DNA of 64,000 nt, taken from assembly GCF_042675645.1 (NCBI RefSeq), contig NZ_JBHTJH010000017.1, positions 124,001 to 188,000 on the forward strand, written 5' to 3'. This DNA comes from Sungkyunkwania multivorans (GTDB lineage: Bacteria; Bacteroidota; Bacteroidia; Flavobacteriales; Flavobacteriaceae). Below, one piece after another: positions 26,063 through 35,523 of this stretch (position 1 is its first letter; each line of letters starts with the position of its first letter). The position numbers were made by a program, and so were the translations under genes. The notes beneath the pieces were generated by a model. The model did no database searches, was not told the origin of the DNA, and was given only the letters and a program-made list of their open reading frames with translations.

Positions 26063-26284
26063 TTGACGATTTCAGATCTACAGTTAGGGGAAGAGGGCAT
26101 TATCAAAGACATTTCATCTGATCTAATTCCATTGAAATTATTAGAGATGGGCTGTTTACCAGGCAATAAGGTCCAATTGGTACAGGTAGCTCCCTTTAAC
26201 GATCCTTTGTATCTTATCATCAACGATTGTCACCTCGCCATACGCAAGGATACTGCTCAATTGATTGAGATTGAAAAAATGTAG
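26063..26284 (+). CDS. feoA: FeoA, ferrous iron transport accessory protein
   Basis: 73 residues forming one SH3-like FeoA domain (PLKLLEMGCLPGNKVQLVQVAPFNDPLYL, with IRKDTAQLIEI at the end). The frame has stop codons just upstream and no ATG, so TTG at 26063 is the only reasonable start. FeoA is cytoplasmic and modulates FeoB. It is separated from feoB by three bases and shares the consensus promoter at 25998-26028. Confidence 0.92.
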   Translation: MTISDLQLGEEGIIKDISSDLIPLKLLEMGCLPGNKVQLVQVAPFNDPLYLIINDCHLAIRKDTAQLIEIEKM

Positions 26285-26287
26285 CGA

Positions 26288-28384
26288 ATGAGCAAGCAGA
26301 TCAATGTCGCCCTTATCGGAAACCCGAACACTGGAAAAACCTCGGTCTTCAATAGTCTTACTGGGCTCAATCAAAAGGTAGGCAATTACCCTGGCATCAC
26401 TGTAGAAAAGAAACAAGGCGTTTGCAAACTCCCAAGAGGCGTTAAGGCGCATATCATCGATCTCCCCGGAACTTATAGCTTAAATGCCTCCTCGATGGAT
26501 GAAAACGTGGTCATTGAACTTCTTTTGAACAAAGAGGACAAGGACTATCCCGATGTGGCCATTGTGGTGACCGATGTGGAGAATCTAAAGCGTAACCTCC
26601 TGCTCTTTACGCAGATCAAAGACTTAGGCATTCCTACCATTCTCACCATTAATATGGCAGACAGAATGCAGCGAAAGGGGATATCCTTAGACATTTCAAT
26701 GCTCGAAGAGCGGCTACAAACCAAGATAGCGCTCGTTAGCACAAGAAAAGGTACGGGCATTGTCCAACTCAAAGAATTGATCGCTGACTATAAACATCTC
26801 TCCACGAAACCTTGCCTTAACGCTTCAGAGATCGACCCCGAATATTTTGATGGTTTACGGAAGGCTTTTCCAAAGCAAGACCTTTATAAGTTGTGGTTGG
26901 TGATCACACAAGATGTCAATTTTGCCAATGTCAACAGAAAAAGAATAGAAGATGCAACGGACTTTCAGACCAAGTCTAAATCATACCTGAAACGGCTTCA
27001 GCAAAGAGAAACCATAAAACGATATCAATTTATCAATGAGACCATTAAAGAAGGTTATCGGGTCGATATCAATGCTGCCAAAGACCTGCGAAGTCGATTG
27101 GACAGCATTCTAACCCATAAATTTTGGGGGTATGTCATCTTCTTCCTGATCCTTCTCACCATTTTTCAAGCAATCTTTGATTGGAGTACCTATCCGATGG
27201 ATTTCATTGATGAAAGTTTTGCTTCGCTTGGGGATTGGGTAAAAAGAACTTTACCTGCTGGTGTATTCACCGATCTTTTGGCCGAAGGCATCATCGCCGG
27301 ACTTGGTGGCATTGTCATCTTTATCCCTCAGATCGCCTTTCTGTTTCTTTTTATATCGGTTTTAGAAGAAACTGGGTATATGAGTCGTGTGGTGTTCCTT
27401 ATGGATCGAGGAATGAGGCGCTTTGGATTGAGCGGAAAAAGTGTGGTCCCATTGATCTCAGGGACAGCATGCGCCATTCCAGCAGTAATGGCGACCAGGA
27501 ATATCGAAAACTGGAAAGAGCGACTGATCACCATACTCGTTACCCCTTTCACCACCTGTTCTGCGCGACTTCCGGTTTATTTGATCATCATCGCGCTCGT
27601 CATTCCCAATCAACGTTTCTTGGGAATGAATATTCAGGGGCTTACACTGATGGGACTCTATCTACTCGGTTTTTTGGTAGCGATACTTTCTGCCTGGGTA
27701 CTTAATAAAACCCTAAAGATCAAAAGTCGCAGTTTCTTCGTGGTCGAGATGCCAAACTATAAGCTGCCGCTGTTCAAAAATGTGGCCATCACAGTCATCG
27801 AAAAAACAAAGAGCTTTGTCTTTGAGGCAGGAAGGATCATCTTAGCGATCTCCATAGTCTTATGGGTATTAGCGTCGTACGGTCCTGGTGATGATTTCAA
27901 TAAGGCCGATGCTATCATTGCCCAACAATATCAGGATGTTGGTCTCAATGAGACTGAATTGGAAAATAAGATCGCATCATATAAACTAGAACATTCTTTT
28001 ATTGGCATCATTGGTAAAACCATCGAACCGGCCATTGAACCATTGGGCTATGATTGGAAAATTGGCATCGCATTGGTAAGTTCATTCGCCGCGCGCGAGG
28101 TGTTCGTGGGAACGCTGGCAACGATCTATAGTGTGGGGAGCGATGAGGAAGAGACGATCAAAAACCGTATGGGTGCCGAAGTCCGAGCGGATGGTAAAAA
28201 GCTTTTCAATTTGGCCTCGGGAATATCACTCTTGCTATTCTATGCCTTTGCAATGCAATGCATGAGTACGTTGGCCATCGTTAAGAAAGAGACCAACAGC
28301 TGGAAATGGCCATTGCTGCAACTGGTTGCTATGAGCGCCATCGCCTATGTCGTGGCGTTGATCTCCTATCAACTCTTAAAATAA
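26288..28384 (+). CDS. feoB: FeoB, ferrous iron permease with G domain
   Basis: 698 residues. The N-terminal GTPase has G1 GNPNTGKTS (11-19), switch motif GNYPGITVEKK and G3 DLPGTYSL. A helical spacer follows, then the membrane core from about residue 280 with the two inverted Gate motifs. It imports Fe2+ across the inner membrane. The feoA and Cys-rich partner genes flank it, giving a complete Bacteroidota feo locus. Confidence 0.96.
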   Translation: MSKQINVALIGNPNTGKTSVFNSLTGLNQKVGNYPGITVEKKQGVCKLPRGVKAHIIDLPGTYSLNASSMDENVVIELLLNKEDKDYPDVAIVVTDVENLKRNLLLFTQIKDLGIPTILTINMADRMQRKGISLDISMLEERLQTKIALVSTRKGTGIVQLKELIADYKHLSTKPCLNASEIDPEYFDGLRKAFPKQDLYKLWLVITQDVNFANVNRKRIEDATDFQTKSKSYLKRLQQRETIKRYQFINETIKEGYRVDINAAKDLRSRLDSILTHKFWGYVIFFLILLTIFQAIFDWSTYPMDFIDESFASLGDWVKRTLPAGVFTDLLAEGIIAGLGGIVIFIPQIAFLFLFISVLEETGYMSRVVFLMDRGMRRFGLSGKSVVPLISGTACAIPAVMATRNIENWKERLITILVTPFTTCSARLPVYLIIIALVIPNQRFLGMNIQGLTLMGLYLLGFLVAILSAWVLNKTLKIKSRSFFVVEMPNYKLPLFKNVAITVIEKTKSFVFEAGRIILAISIVLWVLASYGPGDDFNKADAIIAQQYQDVGLNETELENKIASYKLEHSFIGIIGKTIEPAIEPLGYDWKIGIALVSSFAAREVFVGTLATIYSVGSDEEETIKNRMGAEVRADGKKLFNLASGISLLLFYAFAMQCMSTLAIVKKETNSWKWPLLQLVAMSAIAYVVALISYQLLK

Positions 28385-28421
28385 TGTAATTATCTGTACT
28401 TTTGCAATACAGACATCAAAG

Positions 28422-28574
28422 ATGGAAATTCTTCAAAACATACTCGTCTTTATAACCTTTGCGATCGCAATAGGGTTTTTGATTTCCAAGTTCATTTGGA
28501 AACCCGCCTTTTTGGTAAAGAGGAAAAATAAGACCGCTAAAGCCTGTGGCAATAGCGGGTGCGGGTGTCATTGA
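28422..28574 (+). CDS. FeoB-associated Cys-rich membrane protein
   Basis: 50 residues: one membrane helix (about 5-25) and a short basic tail ending in CGNSGCGC-His. Small proteins of this type follow feoB in Bacteroidota and are thought to assist it. The clustered cysteines could bind Fe or a redox partner. It has no separate strong promoter, although a TACTTTTG -7 box lies just before it. Confidence 0.85.
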   Translation: MEILQNILVFITFAIAIGFLISKFIWKPAFLVKRKNKTAKACGNSGCGCH

Positions 28575-28935
28575 CGTATATTGAAACTCTAACATCGCCT
28601 GCAGCTTCACTTATCATCAAACTTTTCGATAGTATTGAGTTACTCACTTTGGCAAGATGGCCAAGACAAACTGCCAAAGTTTACTCAGGATTTGAAACCT
28701 GGACAAAAAATATAAGTTGGATTCAGATGTATAAAACACTTGTCTTCGTTACTTCTCCGCCCGAACGTACCATTCGAAATGGGCGTGGAGTTTTTTCTTT
28801 GATGTAAAGCGAAAAGAAAATACCTGTCTGTCGGCAGACAGGTATCGAGACGTTCTTCAATGAGTTCTCGATACGATCCTATCCTAAAAAGTTGGGATAG
28901 TATCACTCGAACTGACAAATCTTCTATCCTATCTA
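28575..28935. repeat. cluster of intergenic inverted repeats
   Basis: No credible gene. Several hairpins follow one another: CGCCC/GGGCG (28758-28785), the perfect 10-bp stem TACCTGTCTG/CAGACAGGTA with TCGG loop (28821-28844), TATCGAGA/TCTCGATA (28843-28873), and CTATCC/GGATAG (28879-28900) followed by ACTCGAACTGA. The pieces resemble the dispersed intergenic palindromes of flavobacterial genomes. Confidence 0.7.
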
Positions 28936-29457
28936 TCAAGGAATACTGCCATTCAGATATGTGCTCGCCATTAGCGTATTCCTTTTCTTTTGATAAGCAG
29001 GAGAGCTTAAGAATAAATGGGCCACCTGATTTTCCCAATCTCTAGCGATATCAAAATAACTAATATTTACCTCTGCCATGATCTCGTTGCAATCACCGCA
29101 GCTGTGTTTATAATCCAGGAAGTGATGTGCAAATTCATGAAATGCCACCACTTTGAGTATTTCGGGGTCGAGCATGGCGACCCAATTGATAAGAATACTT
29201 TGGGCTTTACCCGTGGCATCCCGTTTCACTTTTCCGAGTATCATCGCAGTTTCCTGAGTTGGTAGATCGGATACAATGTCTATTTTTTCAAGTTGAAAAA
29301 GCTTAGAATTGTATTCAATGCCGTACTTATCACATTGCTTGAAAAACTCTTGAAGTAAAGGCTGTAGGCGACCGTCGATATCCACAGTATTCTGTGCTTT
29401 TATGCATAGTGGTTGTGTGATGAAGACGAGCCATAAAATAAAAAGACTACGTTTCAT
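28936..29457 (-). CDS. exported zincin-like protein, 173 aa
   Basis: Signal peptide (MKRSLFILWLVFITQPLCIKAQ) followed by a domain with HEFAHHFLDYKH in its centre, an HExxH zinc motif, and a downstream Glu in NEIMAEVNIS that could be the third ligand. That suggests a small periplasmic metallopeptidase. Family not named. Two other Cys (SCGDC) lie next to the metal motif and may also bind metal or form a disulfide. Confidence 0.68.
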   Translation of the reverse strand: MKRSLFILWLVFITQPLCIKAQNTVDIDGRLQPLLQEFFKQCDKYGIEYNSKLFQLEKIDIVSDLPTQETAMILGKVKRDATGKAQSILINWVAMLDPEILKVVAFHEFAHHFLDYKHSCGDCNEIMAEVNISYFDIARDWENQVAHLFLSSPAYQKKRNTLMASTYLNGSIP

Positions 29458-29483
29458 TATAATTAGGTTTGGGGTCTAATAAA

Positions 29484-29506
29484 AAATGGGGCTCTATGCC
29501 CCATTT
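29484..29506 (-). terminator. terminator of the S9 peptidase gene
   Basis: A 9-bp AAATGGGGC/GCCCCATTT stem with a 5-base loop, followed by TTTTTT on the minus strand. Confidence 0.85.
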
Positions 29507-29578
29507 GTAATTATAAACGCAGCCATTTAAAAATTTATTGTATTAAAATGCTTTTGGGCAGTATTTTAACGTTTACTA

Positions 29579-31609
29579 TTAATTATTTCGATACTTTTCA
29601 AACCAAGCCAAGGTATGCGCTACCTTGGTGATCAACTGGCTTGGACGTCTTGCAATGCCATGAGAAGCCCCGGGAATCTCCACCAGAACGGTCTCGATCT
29701 TTCTGAGCTTTAAGGCATGGTAGAGCTGTTTAGCCTCACTTGGTGGCGTGCGAAGGTCGTTCATCCCAACCATCACCATCGTAGGGGTCTCTACATTTCC
29801 AACCAAGGAGATGGGCGAGAACTTCCAATACCCTTCAAAATTCTCCCAGGGCTGACCTGGATATCGGCTATTGGCATAGCCATAGTAATTATCCGCAACC
29901 AGGGTCTTGCTTATCCAATTCATTACGGGTTTAGCAACAACCGCTGCTTTAAAACGGTTGGTCTTCCCAATGATCCATGCTGTCATAATGCCACCAGCAC
30001 TTCCTCCTGTCACGTACAAATTGTCCTTATCGATCAGCCCTCTTTCTAGAAGGTGGTCTACCCCATCCATCACATCATTATAATCTTCGCCAGGATAATT
30101 ATTGAACAATAGATTTCCAAATTCTTCACCATAGCTTGTACTTCCCCTAGGATTAGGATAAAATACCAAATAACCCGCAGCAGCATAGAGTTGGATCTCT
30201 GCCGAAAACCGATCGCCGTAATTAAGAATTGGTCCTCCATGATTCTCAATCAGTAGTGGATATTTCTTAGAAGCATCATAAAAAGGAGGCTTTACGATCC
30301 AACCTTGGATGTCTCTTCCATCTATCGAAGATTTGTACCATACCTCTTCTACCTTTCCCAATTCGCGATACTTTAAGATATCATCGTTCAAAGAAGTGAT
30401 CGACCGAGGTCGTTTTTGCTTTTTGCTGAACACGGCTACCTCTGCTGGATATGATGGTCGTGATTGGGTAAATGCAAATTCTCCATTATTGTTCACAGAA
30501 AAAGAACCACCAGCATAGGGACGTCCTAATGATGTCCCTCCTAAATTGTCCGCTAGCTTGGTCACTTTTCCCGATAAAGAAATATGCGCGATCTTGGTAT
30601 TTCCTTTATCGTCGTAACTTACATACAATCCTTTACCATCGGCATCCCAAATAGGATTGCCAATACTTCTATCCAATGAGTTCGAAATGGTCCTTCTCCC
30701 ACTTCCATCGGAATTCATGATATGAAGTTTTCGCAATTGATAAGCTTGGACCTTATCGGCAAATCCAAGGAAGGCAATCTTGTTTCCGTCTGGTGAGACA
30801 ACGGGATCATAGTCGGGTCCGTCTTGTGAAGTCAGGGTTTCTATCTTGCCAGAAGCTACATCCACTTTGTAGATCTCACTATTTCTGAATCGATACTCCC
30901 AGTCTGGTACCCTATTGGCGGAAAAGAAAATGGTTTTTCCATCAGGAGACCAAGACAATTTTCCCTTGTGATTAAAATCTCCTGAAGTAATCTGTCTAGG
31001 AGACCCACCATCTGATGGAATAACAAAAATATGATCGTATCCTGGCTTGATATAACCAGCGCCATCGGCCTCGTGCTTTAAGCGATCGGTTATTCTTGGT
31101 ACATCCGCCCATTTCGCTCCTTTTGGTTTTTTTGGTGCCTTGATGATCACTGGTGGTTTGGAAGCAACTTTCATAGAAAAGGCCAACTGACTTCCATCTG
31201 GCGACCATGCAAGGGAACTCGGTGAAGCTTCTAATTGTGAAATACGTGCTATTTGACCGGTAGCGACCCAATACATATAAATTTCATTTCCCTCATCGGT
31301 CGCGCTTGTGAATGCGATTCGATCACCTGAAGGTGACCATCTTGCCTCACCCTCATTTACCTCTCTGGAGGTTAACTTTCGATGTTCGCTGCCATCGGTA
31401 TTGATGACCCATAAGCTTCTTTTGGAAACATCTTTCATAATGTCAAAGCCGTTCCGGCGATACACCACTTGCTTCCCATTAGGTGAAATTTGCGGATCGG
31501 AAGCAAATTCCAGTTGAAAGATATCAAGATCTTGGAGCGTTTCTTTTTTTTCTTGAGCACATAAGATGCATGAAAAAAGAAAGAGAGAAAGGAGTTGTAT
31601 TGGTCTCAT
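29579..31609 (-). CDS. S9-family prolyl-oligopeptidase-like serine peptidase
   Basis: 676 residues with a signal peptide, a WD40-like beta-propeller (repeated PDGSQLAFS / SPDGNKIAF-type strands, residues about 30-400) and an alpha/beta-hydrolase C-terminal domain. The catalytic triad is Ser in VTGGSAGGIM, Asp in GMNDLRTPP and His in GASHGIA. It resembles dipeptidyl- and acylaminoacyl-peptidases that trim oligopeptides. The export signal places it in the periplasm. Confidence 0.92.
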   Translation of the reverse strand: MRPIQLLSLFLFSCILCAQEKKETLQDLDIFQLEFASDPQISPNGKQVVYRRNGFDIMKDVSKRSLWVINTDGSEHRKLTSREVNEGEARWSPSGDRIAFTSATDEGNEIYMYWVATGQIARISQLEASPSSLAWSPDGSQLAFSMKVASKPPVIIKAPKKPKGAKWADVPRITDRLKHEADGAGYIKPGYDHIFVIPSDGGSPRQITSGDFNHKGKLSWSPDGKTIFFSANRVPDWEYRFRNSEIYKVDVASGKIETLTSQDGPDYDPVVSPDGNKIAFLGFADKVQAYQLRKLHIMNSDGSGRRTISNSLDRSIGNPIWDADGKGLYVSYDDKGNTKIAHISLSGKVTKLADNLGGTSLGRPYAGGSFSVNNNGEFAFTQSRPSYPAEVAVFSKKQKRPRSITSLNDDILKYRELGKVEEVWYKSSIDGRDIQGWIVKPPFYDASKKYPLLIENHGGPILNYGDRFSAEIQLYAAAGYLVFYPNPRGSTSYGEEFGNLLFNNYPGEDYNDVMDGVDHLLERGLIDKDNLYVTGGSAGGIMTAWIIGKTNRFKAAVVAKPVMNWISKTLVADNYYGYANSRYPGQPWENFEGYWKFSPISLVGNVETPTMVMVGMNDLRTPPSEAKQLYHALKLRKIETVLVEIPGASHGIARRPSQLITKVAHTLAWFEKYRNN

Positions 31610-31650
31610 AAAAAAAGGCTATCTGAATTAAAGCTTCAAGATAGCCATTT
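31609..31650 (-). terminator. terminator of the ZIP-DtxR operon
   Basis: A long GGCTATCT...AGATAGCC hairpin with TTTTTTT following on the minus strand, overlapping the region just before the S9 peptidase start codon. Confidence 0.8.
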
Positions 31651-31674
31651 TCTAATGCTATTAAAAGATAAAAA

Positions 31675-32496
31675 CTACCCTAAGGCAACATCCAAGGTCA
31701 TCATCACGATGAACCCTCCGATAAATCCAAGGGTTGCTATATCGGTATATTTATCACGTTGCGTTTCGGGAATCACCTCTTCAACCACCACAAAGATCAT
31801 CGCTCCCGCAGCAAAAGCAAGTGCATATGGCAGTATTGGTGTAAAGAACGTAACAGCCAAAGCGCCCACAACGCCGGCTATGGGTTCTACAATAGCAGAC
31901 ATTTGTCCATACCAAAAACTCTTTCGCCTGCTAACCCCATGACGTCTCAATGGCATGGAAACGGCAATTCCTTCGGGAAAATTTTGAATGCCAATTCCTA
32001 GGGCCAATGCAACAGCACCACCAATGGTTGCTTCGGGAATTCCAGCTGCAACTCCTCCAAAAAGCACCCCAACCGCCAATCCTTCTGGGATATTGTGCAG
32101 GGTGATCGCCAATACCAAAAGCGTCGTTCTGCGCCAAGGTGTTTTTATCCCTTCTTTTTCATCTTCTTTAAAGTTGATATGCAAGTGGGGTAATATTTTA
32201 TCCAAACCATATAGAAAAATTGCCCCCAAGGCGAATCCAACCGCGGCTGGAATCACCTTTACGAAACCTTCGCCAGGGCTCATCTCAATCCCTGGGGCCA
32301 ACAAGCTCCAAAAACTTGCTGCGACCATGACACCTCCAGTAAAACCCAGCATACCATCTAAAACCGCCCGGTTCATCCCTTTAAAGAAAAACACCAAAGA
32401 AGCGCCCAGTGCTGTAACGATCCATGTAAAGGAAGTGGCATAAAAAGCTCCCAGAATCGGGTCTGTATTTTCAAAAAAAGTAAGTATTTGATCCAT
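31675..32496 (-). CDS. ZIP-family divalent metal transporter
   Basis: 273 residues with about eight membrane helices. The metal-binding motifs HNIPEGLAVGVLFG (helix 4) and QNFPEGIAVSMPL (helix 5) are intact, marking a GufA-like ZIP importer for Zn2+ or Mn2+/Fe2+. Its start lies three bases after the stop of the DtxR/MntR-type regulator gene, so one operon. The regulator suggests Mn or Fe rather than Zn, but that is inference. Confidence 0.92.
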   Translation of the reverse strand: MDQILTFFENTDPILGAFYATSFTWIVTALGASLVFFFKGMNRAVLDGMLGFTGGVMVAASFWSLLAPGIEMSPGEGFVKVIPAAVGFALGAIFLYGLDKILPHLHINFKEDEKEGIKTPWRRTTLLVLAITLHNIPEGLAVGVLFGGVAAGIPEATIGGAVALALGIGIQNFPEGIAVSMPLRRHGVSRRKSFWYGQMSAIVEPIAGVVGALAVTFFTPILPYALAFAAGAMIFVVVEEVIPETQRDKYTDIATLGFIGGFIVMMTLDVALG

Positions 32497-32499
32497 ATA

Positions 32500-33153
32500 T
32501 TATTGCTTTTTCACATAAAGGTTAGATGCGATCTGCTGCGAAATCGTGAATTCATTCTTCTTCATTCGTATCCGCATTGAACCGTCGAAGGTCTCCTTAT
32601 TCAACACTCTTATTTTTCGTCCCAAAGAAATGTCATTCTTATCTAAATACTTTAAGAACTCTGAAGAGCTATCCTTCACTCCAATGCATACACATTTTTC
32701 ACCGGTCTTTAGCTCAGACAATAAGGTGTTGTGAGTTGCTGCTAGGTTGCCTTCTTTATCAGGTATTGGATCGCCATGAGGATCTATGGTTGGGTTTCCG
32801 AGGAAGTTATCTAATTCGTCGACCAGCTTTTCGGATTTGATATGCTCTAATTGCTCGGCCACATCGTGTACTTCATCCCAAGTAAAACCGAGCTTCTCTA
32901 CTAGAAATACTTCCCAGAGGCGATGTTTTCTTATGATGTTGGTGGCAATTTTGCGCCCCTTCCCTGTAAGGCTTACTCCTTGGTATTTTTGATAGTCCAC
33001 CAATTTTTTCTCCGAAAGCTTTTTTAGCATATCTGTAACAGAGGATGCCTTCGCTTCGATTTTCTCCGCGATGGCATTAGTAGAAACACCAGAATCAAAG
33101 TCTTTGGAAAGATGAAATATAGCTTTCAAATAATTTTCTTCAGATAAGGTCAT
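32500..33153 (-). CDS. DtxR/MntR-family metal-dependent repressor
   Basis: 217 residues: winged helix at about 1-65 (VSTNAIAEKIEAKASSVTDMLKKL), dimer domain with the ligand residues of IRKHRLWEVFL and HDVAEQLEH, and a C-terminal FeoA/SH3-like domain (KCVCIGVKDSS...). In this family the repressor binds DNA when loaded with Mn2+ or Fe2+. A fitting palindrome lies 48-67 bases upstream, between this gene and the TonB receptor. It is first in the minus-strand unit with the ZIP gene. Confidence 0.92.
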   Translation of the reverse strand: MTLSEENYLKAIFHLSKDFDSGVSTNAIAEKIEAKASSVTDMLKKLSEKKLVDYQKYQGVSLTGKGRKIATNIIRKHRLWEVFLVEKLGFTWDEVHDVAEQLEHIKSEKLVDELDNFLGNPTIDPHGDPIPDKEGNLAATHNTLLSELKTGEKCVCIGVKDSSSEFLKYLDKNDISLGRKIRVLNKETFDGSMRIRMKKNEFTISQQIASNLYVKKQ

Positions 33154-33200
33154 TGAAAATTGCTTTTAACAAAAATAAGAATTAATAATTGATAATTTCA

Positions 33201-33220
33201 TTTTTAGATAAGACTAAAAA
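33201..33220. promoter_or_regulatory. DtxR/MntR-type operator palindrome
   Basis: TTTTTAG and CTAAAAA, perfect 7-base arms around a 6-base spacer, in the gap between the DtxR-family gene and the divergent TonB receptor. The TTAG...CTAA core matches the DtxR/MntR operator style. It covers the -33 region of the receptor promoter (-7 box at 33227-33234), so bound repressor would block it. Confidence 0.72.
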
Positions 33221-33226
33221 TTAGAT

Positions 33227-33234
33227 TATATTTG
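33227..33234 (+). promoter_or_regulatory. -7 box of the TonB receptor promoter
   Basis: TATATTTG, TAnnTTTG consensus. The -33 position falls within the palindrome (TTAG), so it is weak by itself, as expected of a repressible promoter. Confidence 0.6.
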
Positions 33235-33248
33235 CAAAAATATTGAAG

Positions 33249-35519
33249 ATGATCTTTCGATTAATATTTCTTATTGGTTTAGTTCTCCTGCCATTATCAT
33301 TATTAGGGCAGAACACCATCAGCGGTACTGTAAGCACCTCGAATGGTCCTTTACCGTATGTTAACGTTTATTTGGAAGGAACCAAAAAGGGAACCACGAC
33401 CAACTTTGATGGCGTCTTTGAAATTTCAAAAGTGGAGACCGGCACTTATACCATTGTAGCCTCTTATACCGGATTTCAAATCGCAAAGAAAAAAATTGAC
33501 ATCAATAATGAATCCCTGAACATCGATTTTCAGTTGGTAGAAAATTCAAGCCTGGATGAGGTTGTGGTCTCGGGAACATTAAAAGCAGTAAGTCGCTTAG
33601 AGAGCCCAGTTCCTGTTGAAGTATACAAACCCTCATTTTTCATTAAAAATCCCACCCCAAATATCTTTGATGCGCTGCAGAATGTCAATGGTGTTCGCCC
33701 TCAGTTAAATTGTAATGTTTGTAACACCGGCGATATCCACATTAACGGCCTTGAAGGCCCATACACCTTAGTTCTTATCGATGGTATGCCCATTGTAAGC
33801 GGGCTTTCTACAGTTTATGGTCTATCGGGAATACCTAATTCGCTACTTGAACGCGTAGAAATTGTGAAGGGTCCTGCCTCATCTTTATATGGTAGTGAAG
33901 CGGTGGGAGGACTTATAAACATCATCACCAAGAAACCAGAAAACGCGCCTTTGGTATTTGCAGATGGCTTTAGCACCTCTTGGGGTGAGTATAATGCGGA
34001 CCTAGGCTTTAAGGCTCGTCTCGGAGAGCGCTCGACACTTCTCTTCGGTGCCAATTATTTTAATTACAACAATCCCGTCGATAACAACAATGACAACTTC
34101 ACAGATGTGACCCAACAAGATCGTATCTCCTTGTTTTCGAAAGTAAATTTCAAAAGGAACCATAATCGCCTATTTTCAATGGCTGGCCGATTTTTTTATG
34201 AAGATCGTTGGGGTGGCGAATTGCAATGGACCCCAGAATTCCGAGGCGGAGATGAGATCTATGGTGAAAGTATTTACACCACACGTTTTGAGCTACTGGG
34301 AAGCTATCAATTACCAATAAAAGAAAAGATGCTACTCAACTTTTCGTATACAGACCATGATCAAAATTCGGTATATGGGAATATCCCTTATGTTGCCCAG
34401 CAGCGTATTGGTTTTGGGCAATTAATATGGGACAAGTCCCTAAAAGGGCATGATCTTTTGCTAGGCTCAGCGATTCGATATAACTATTACGACGATAATA
34501 CCCCAGCAACTGCCCAAAATGGTTTGAATAGTCCAGACGAGCTTTGGATTCCCAGCCTATTTGTGCAGGATGAGGTAACACTTGCAGAACAACATAAACT
34601 TCTGCTTGGTGCACGTTATGACCATGACAGAAGGCACGGAAATATCTTCACACCTCGTCTGGCCTATAAATGGAGCATCACCGATGTGGATATTTTAAGA
34701 TTGAATGCGGGAACCGGTTTTCGAGTGGTCAATCTCTTTACCGAAGAACATGCCGCATTGACCGGGTCGCGAGACGTGATCATCGAGGAAGAATTGGCTC
34801 CAGAGCGTTCCTATAACATCAATCTGAATTTCTTGAAGAAAATATATACCGGCAATGGCACTTTTATCGGAATCGACGCTTCTGCTTGGTATACCTATTT
34901 TAACAATCTGATCCTACCAGATTACGACAGCGACCCTAACGAGATCCGCTATGGGAATCTCGATGGCAAAGCCATAACAAAAGGGATAAGTACCAATATC
35001 GATGTAAGCCTTCCAAATGGTTTAAAACTTTTGGTTGGTGCCACTTTGATGGATGTTACCAATACCGAGAACAATATCACCAAACAGCAAATCCTCACCG
35101 AGCGGTTCACAGGAACTTGGTCGGCATCGTATAAGATACCATCATGGAATTTGACCGCTGATTATACCGGTAATATCTATGGCCCTATGCGACTGCCGCT
35201 GCTCGGCGATTTAGACCCCAGGCAAGAATACTCGCCCACCTGGAGCATCCAAAACATTCAATTTACCTTCGATGGATTAAAGGATATTGAACTTTATGGA
35301 GGTGTAAAGAATTTATTAAATTGGACTCCAAATAAAGGAAACCCGTTCATCATTGCAAGAGCGAACGATCCATTTGATGAAAATGTTCAATTTGATGCGA
35401 ATGGGGACGCGATCCCTACCGCAGACAACCCATACGCCCTCACCTTTGACCCTTCGTATGTATTTGCGCCCAACCAAGGTGTTCGTGGCTTTATTGGACT
35501 GCGATACCGTTTAAACTGA
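33249..35519 (+). CDS. TonB-dependent receptor (metal/siderophore type)
   Basis: About 756 residues. Signal peptide, then a carboxypeptidase-regulatory-like beta domain (about 20-100), a plug domain with LIDGMPIVSGLSTVYG and VEIVKGPASSLYGSEAVGGLINIITKK, and a barrel ending in YRLN. An ATG at 33249 is chosen; a TTG two codons earlier is also in frame. The plug contains an NCNVCNTGD motif with two cysteines. The promoter carries the DtxR-like operator, and a thioredoxin gene follows after four bases, so metal or siderophore uptake under metal control is likely. The ligand is unknown. Confidence 0.9.
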   Translation: MIFRLIFLIGLVLLPLSLLGQNTISGTVSTSNGPLPYVNVYLEGTKKGTTTNFDGVFEISKVETGTYTIVASYTGFQIAKKKIDINNESLNIDFQLVENSSLDEVVVSGTLKAVSRLESPVPVEVYKPSFFIKNPTPNIFDALQNVNGVRPQLNCNVCNTGDIHINGLEGPYTLVLIDGMPIVSGLSTVYGLSGIPNSLLERVEIVKGPASSLYGSEAVGGLINIITKKPENAPLVFADGFSTSWGEYNADLGFKARLGERSTLLFGANYFNYNNPVDNNNDNFTDVTQQDRISLFSKVNFKRNHNRLFSMAGRFFYEDRWGGELQWTPEFRGGDEIYGESIYTTRFELLGSYQLPIKEKMLLNFSYTDHDQNSVYGNIPYVAQQRIGFGQLIWDKSLKGHDLLLGSAIRYNYYDDNTPATAQNGLNSPDELWIPSLFVQDEVTLAEQHKLLLGARYDHDRRHGNIFTPRLAYKWSITDVDILRLNAGTGFRVVNLFTEEHAALTGSRDVIIEEELAPERSYNINLNFLKKIYTGNGTFIGIDASAWYTYFNNLILPDYDSDPNEIRYGNLDGKAITKGISTNIDVSLPNGLKLLVGATLMDVTNTENNITKQQILTERFTGTWSASYKIPSWNLTADYTGNIYGPMRLPLLGDLDPRQEYSPTWSIQNIQFTFDGLKDIELYGGVKNLLNWTPNKGNPFIIARANDPFDENVQFDANGDAIPTADNPYALTFDPSYVFAPNQGVRGFIGLRYRLN

Positions 35520-35523
35520 AAAA

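Noticed and set aside
28559..28807. 82-codon frame after the Cys-rich gene
   Set aside because: It begins inside the end of that gene and runs into the hairpin cluster.
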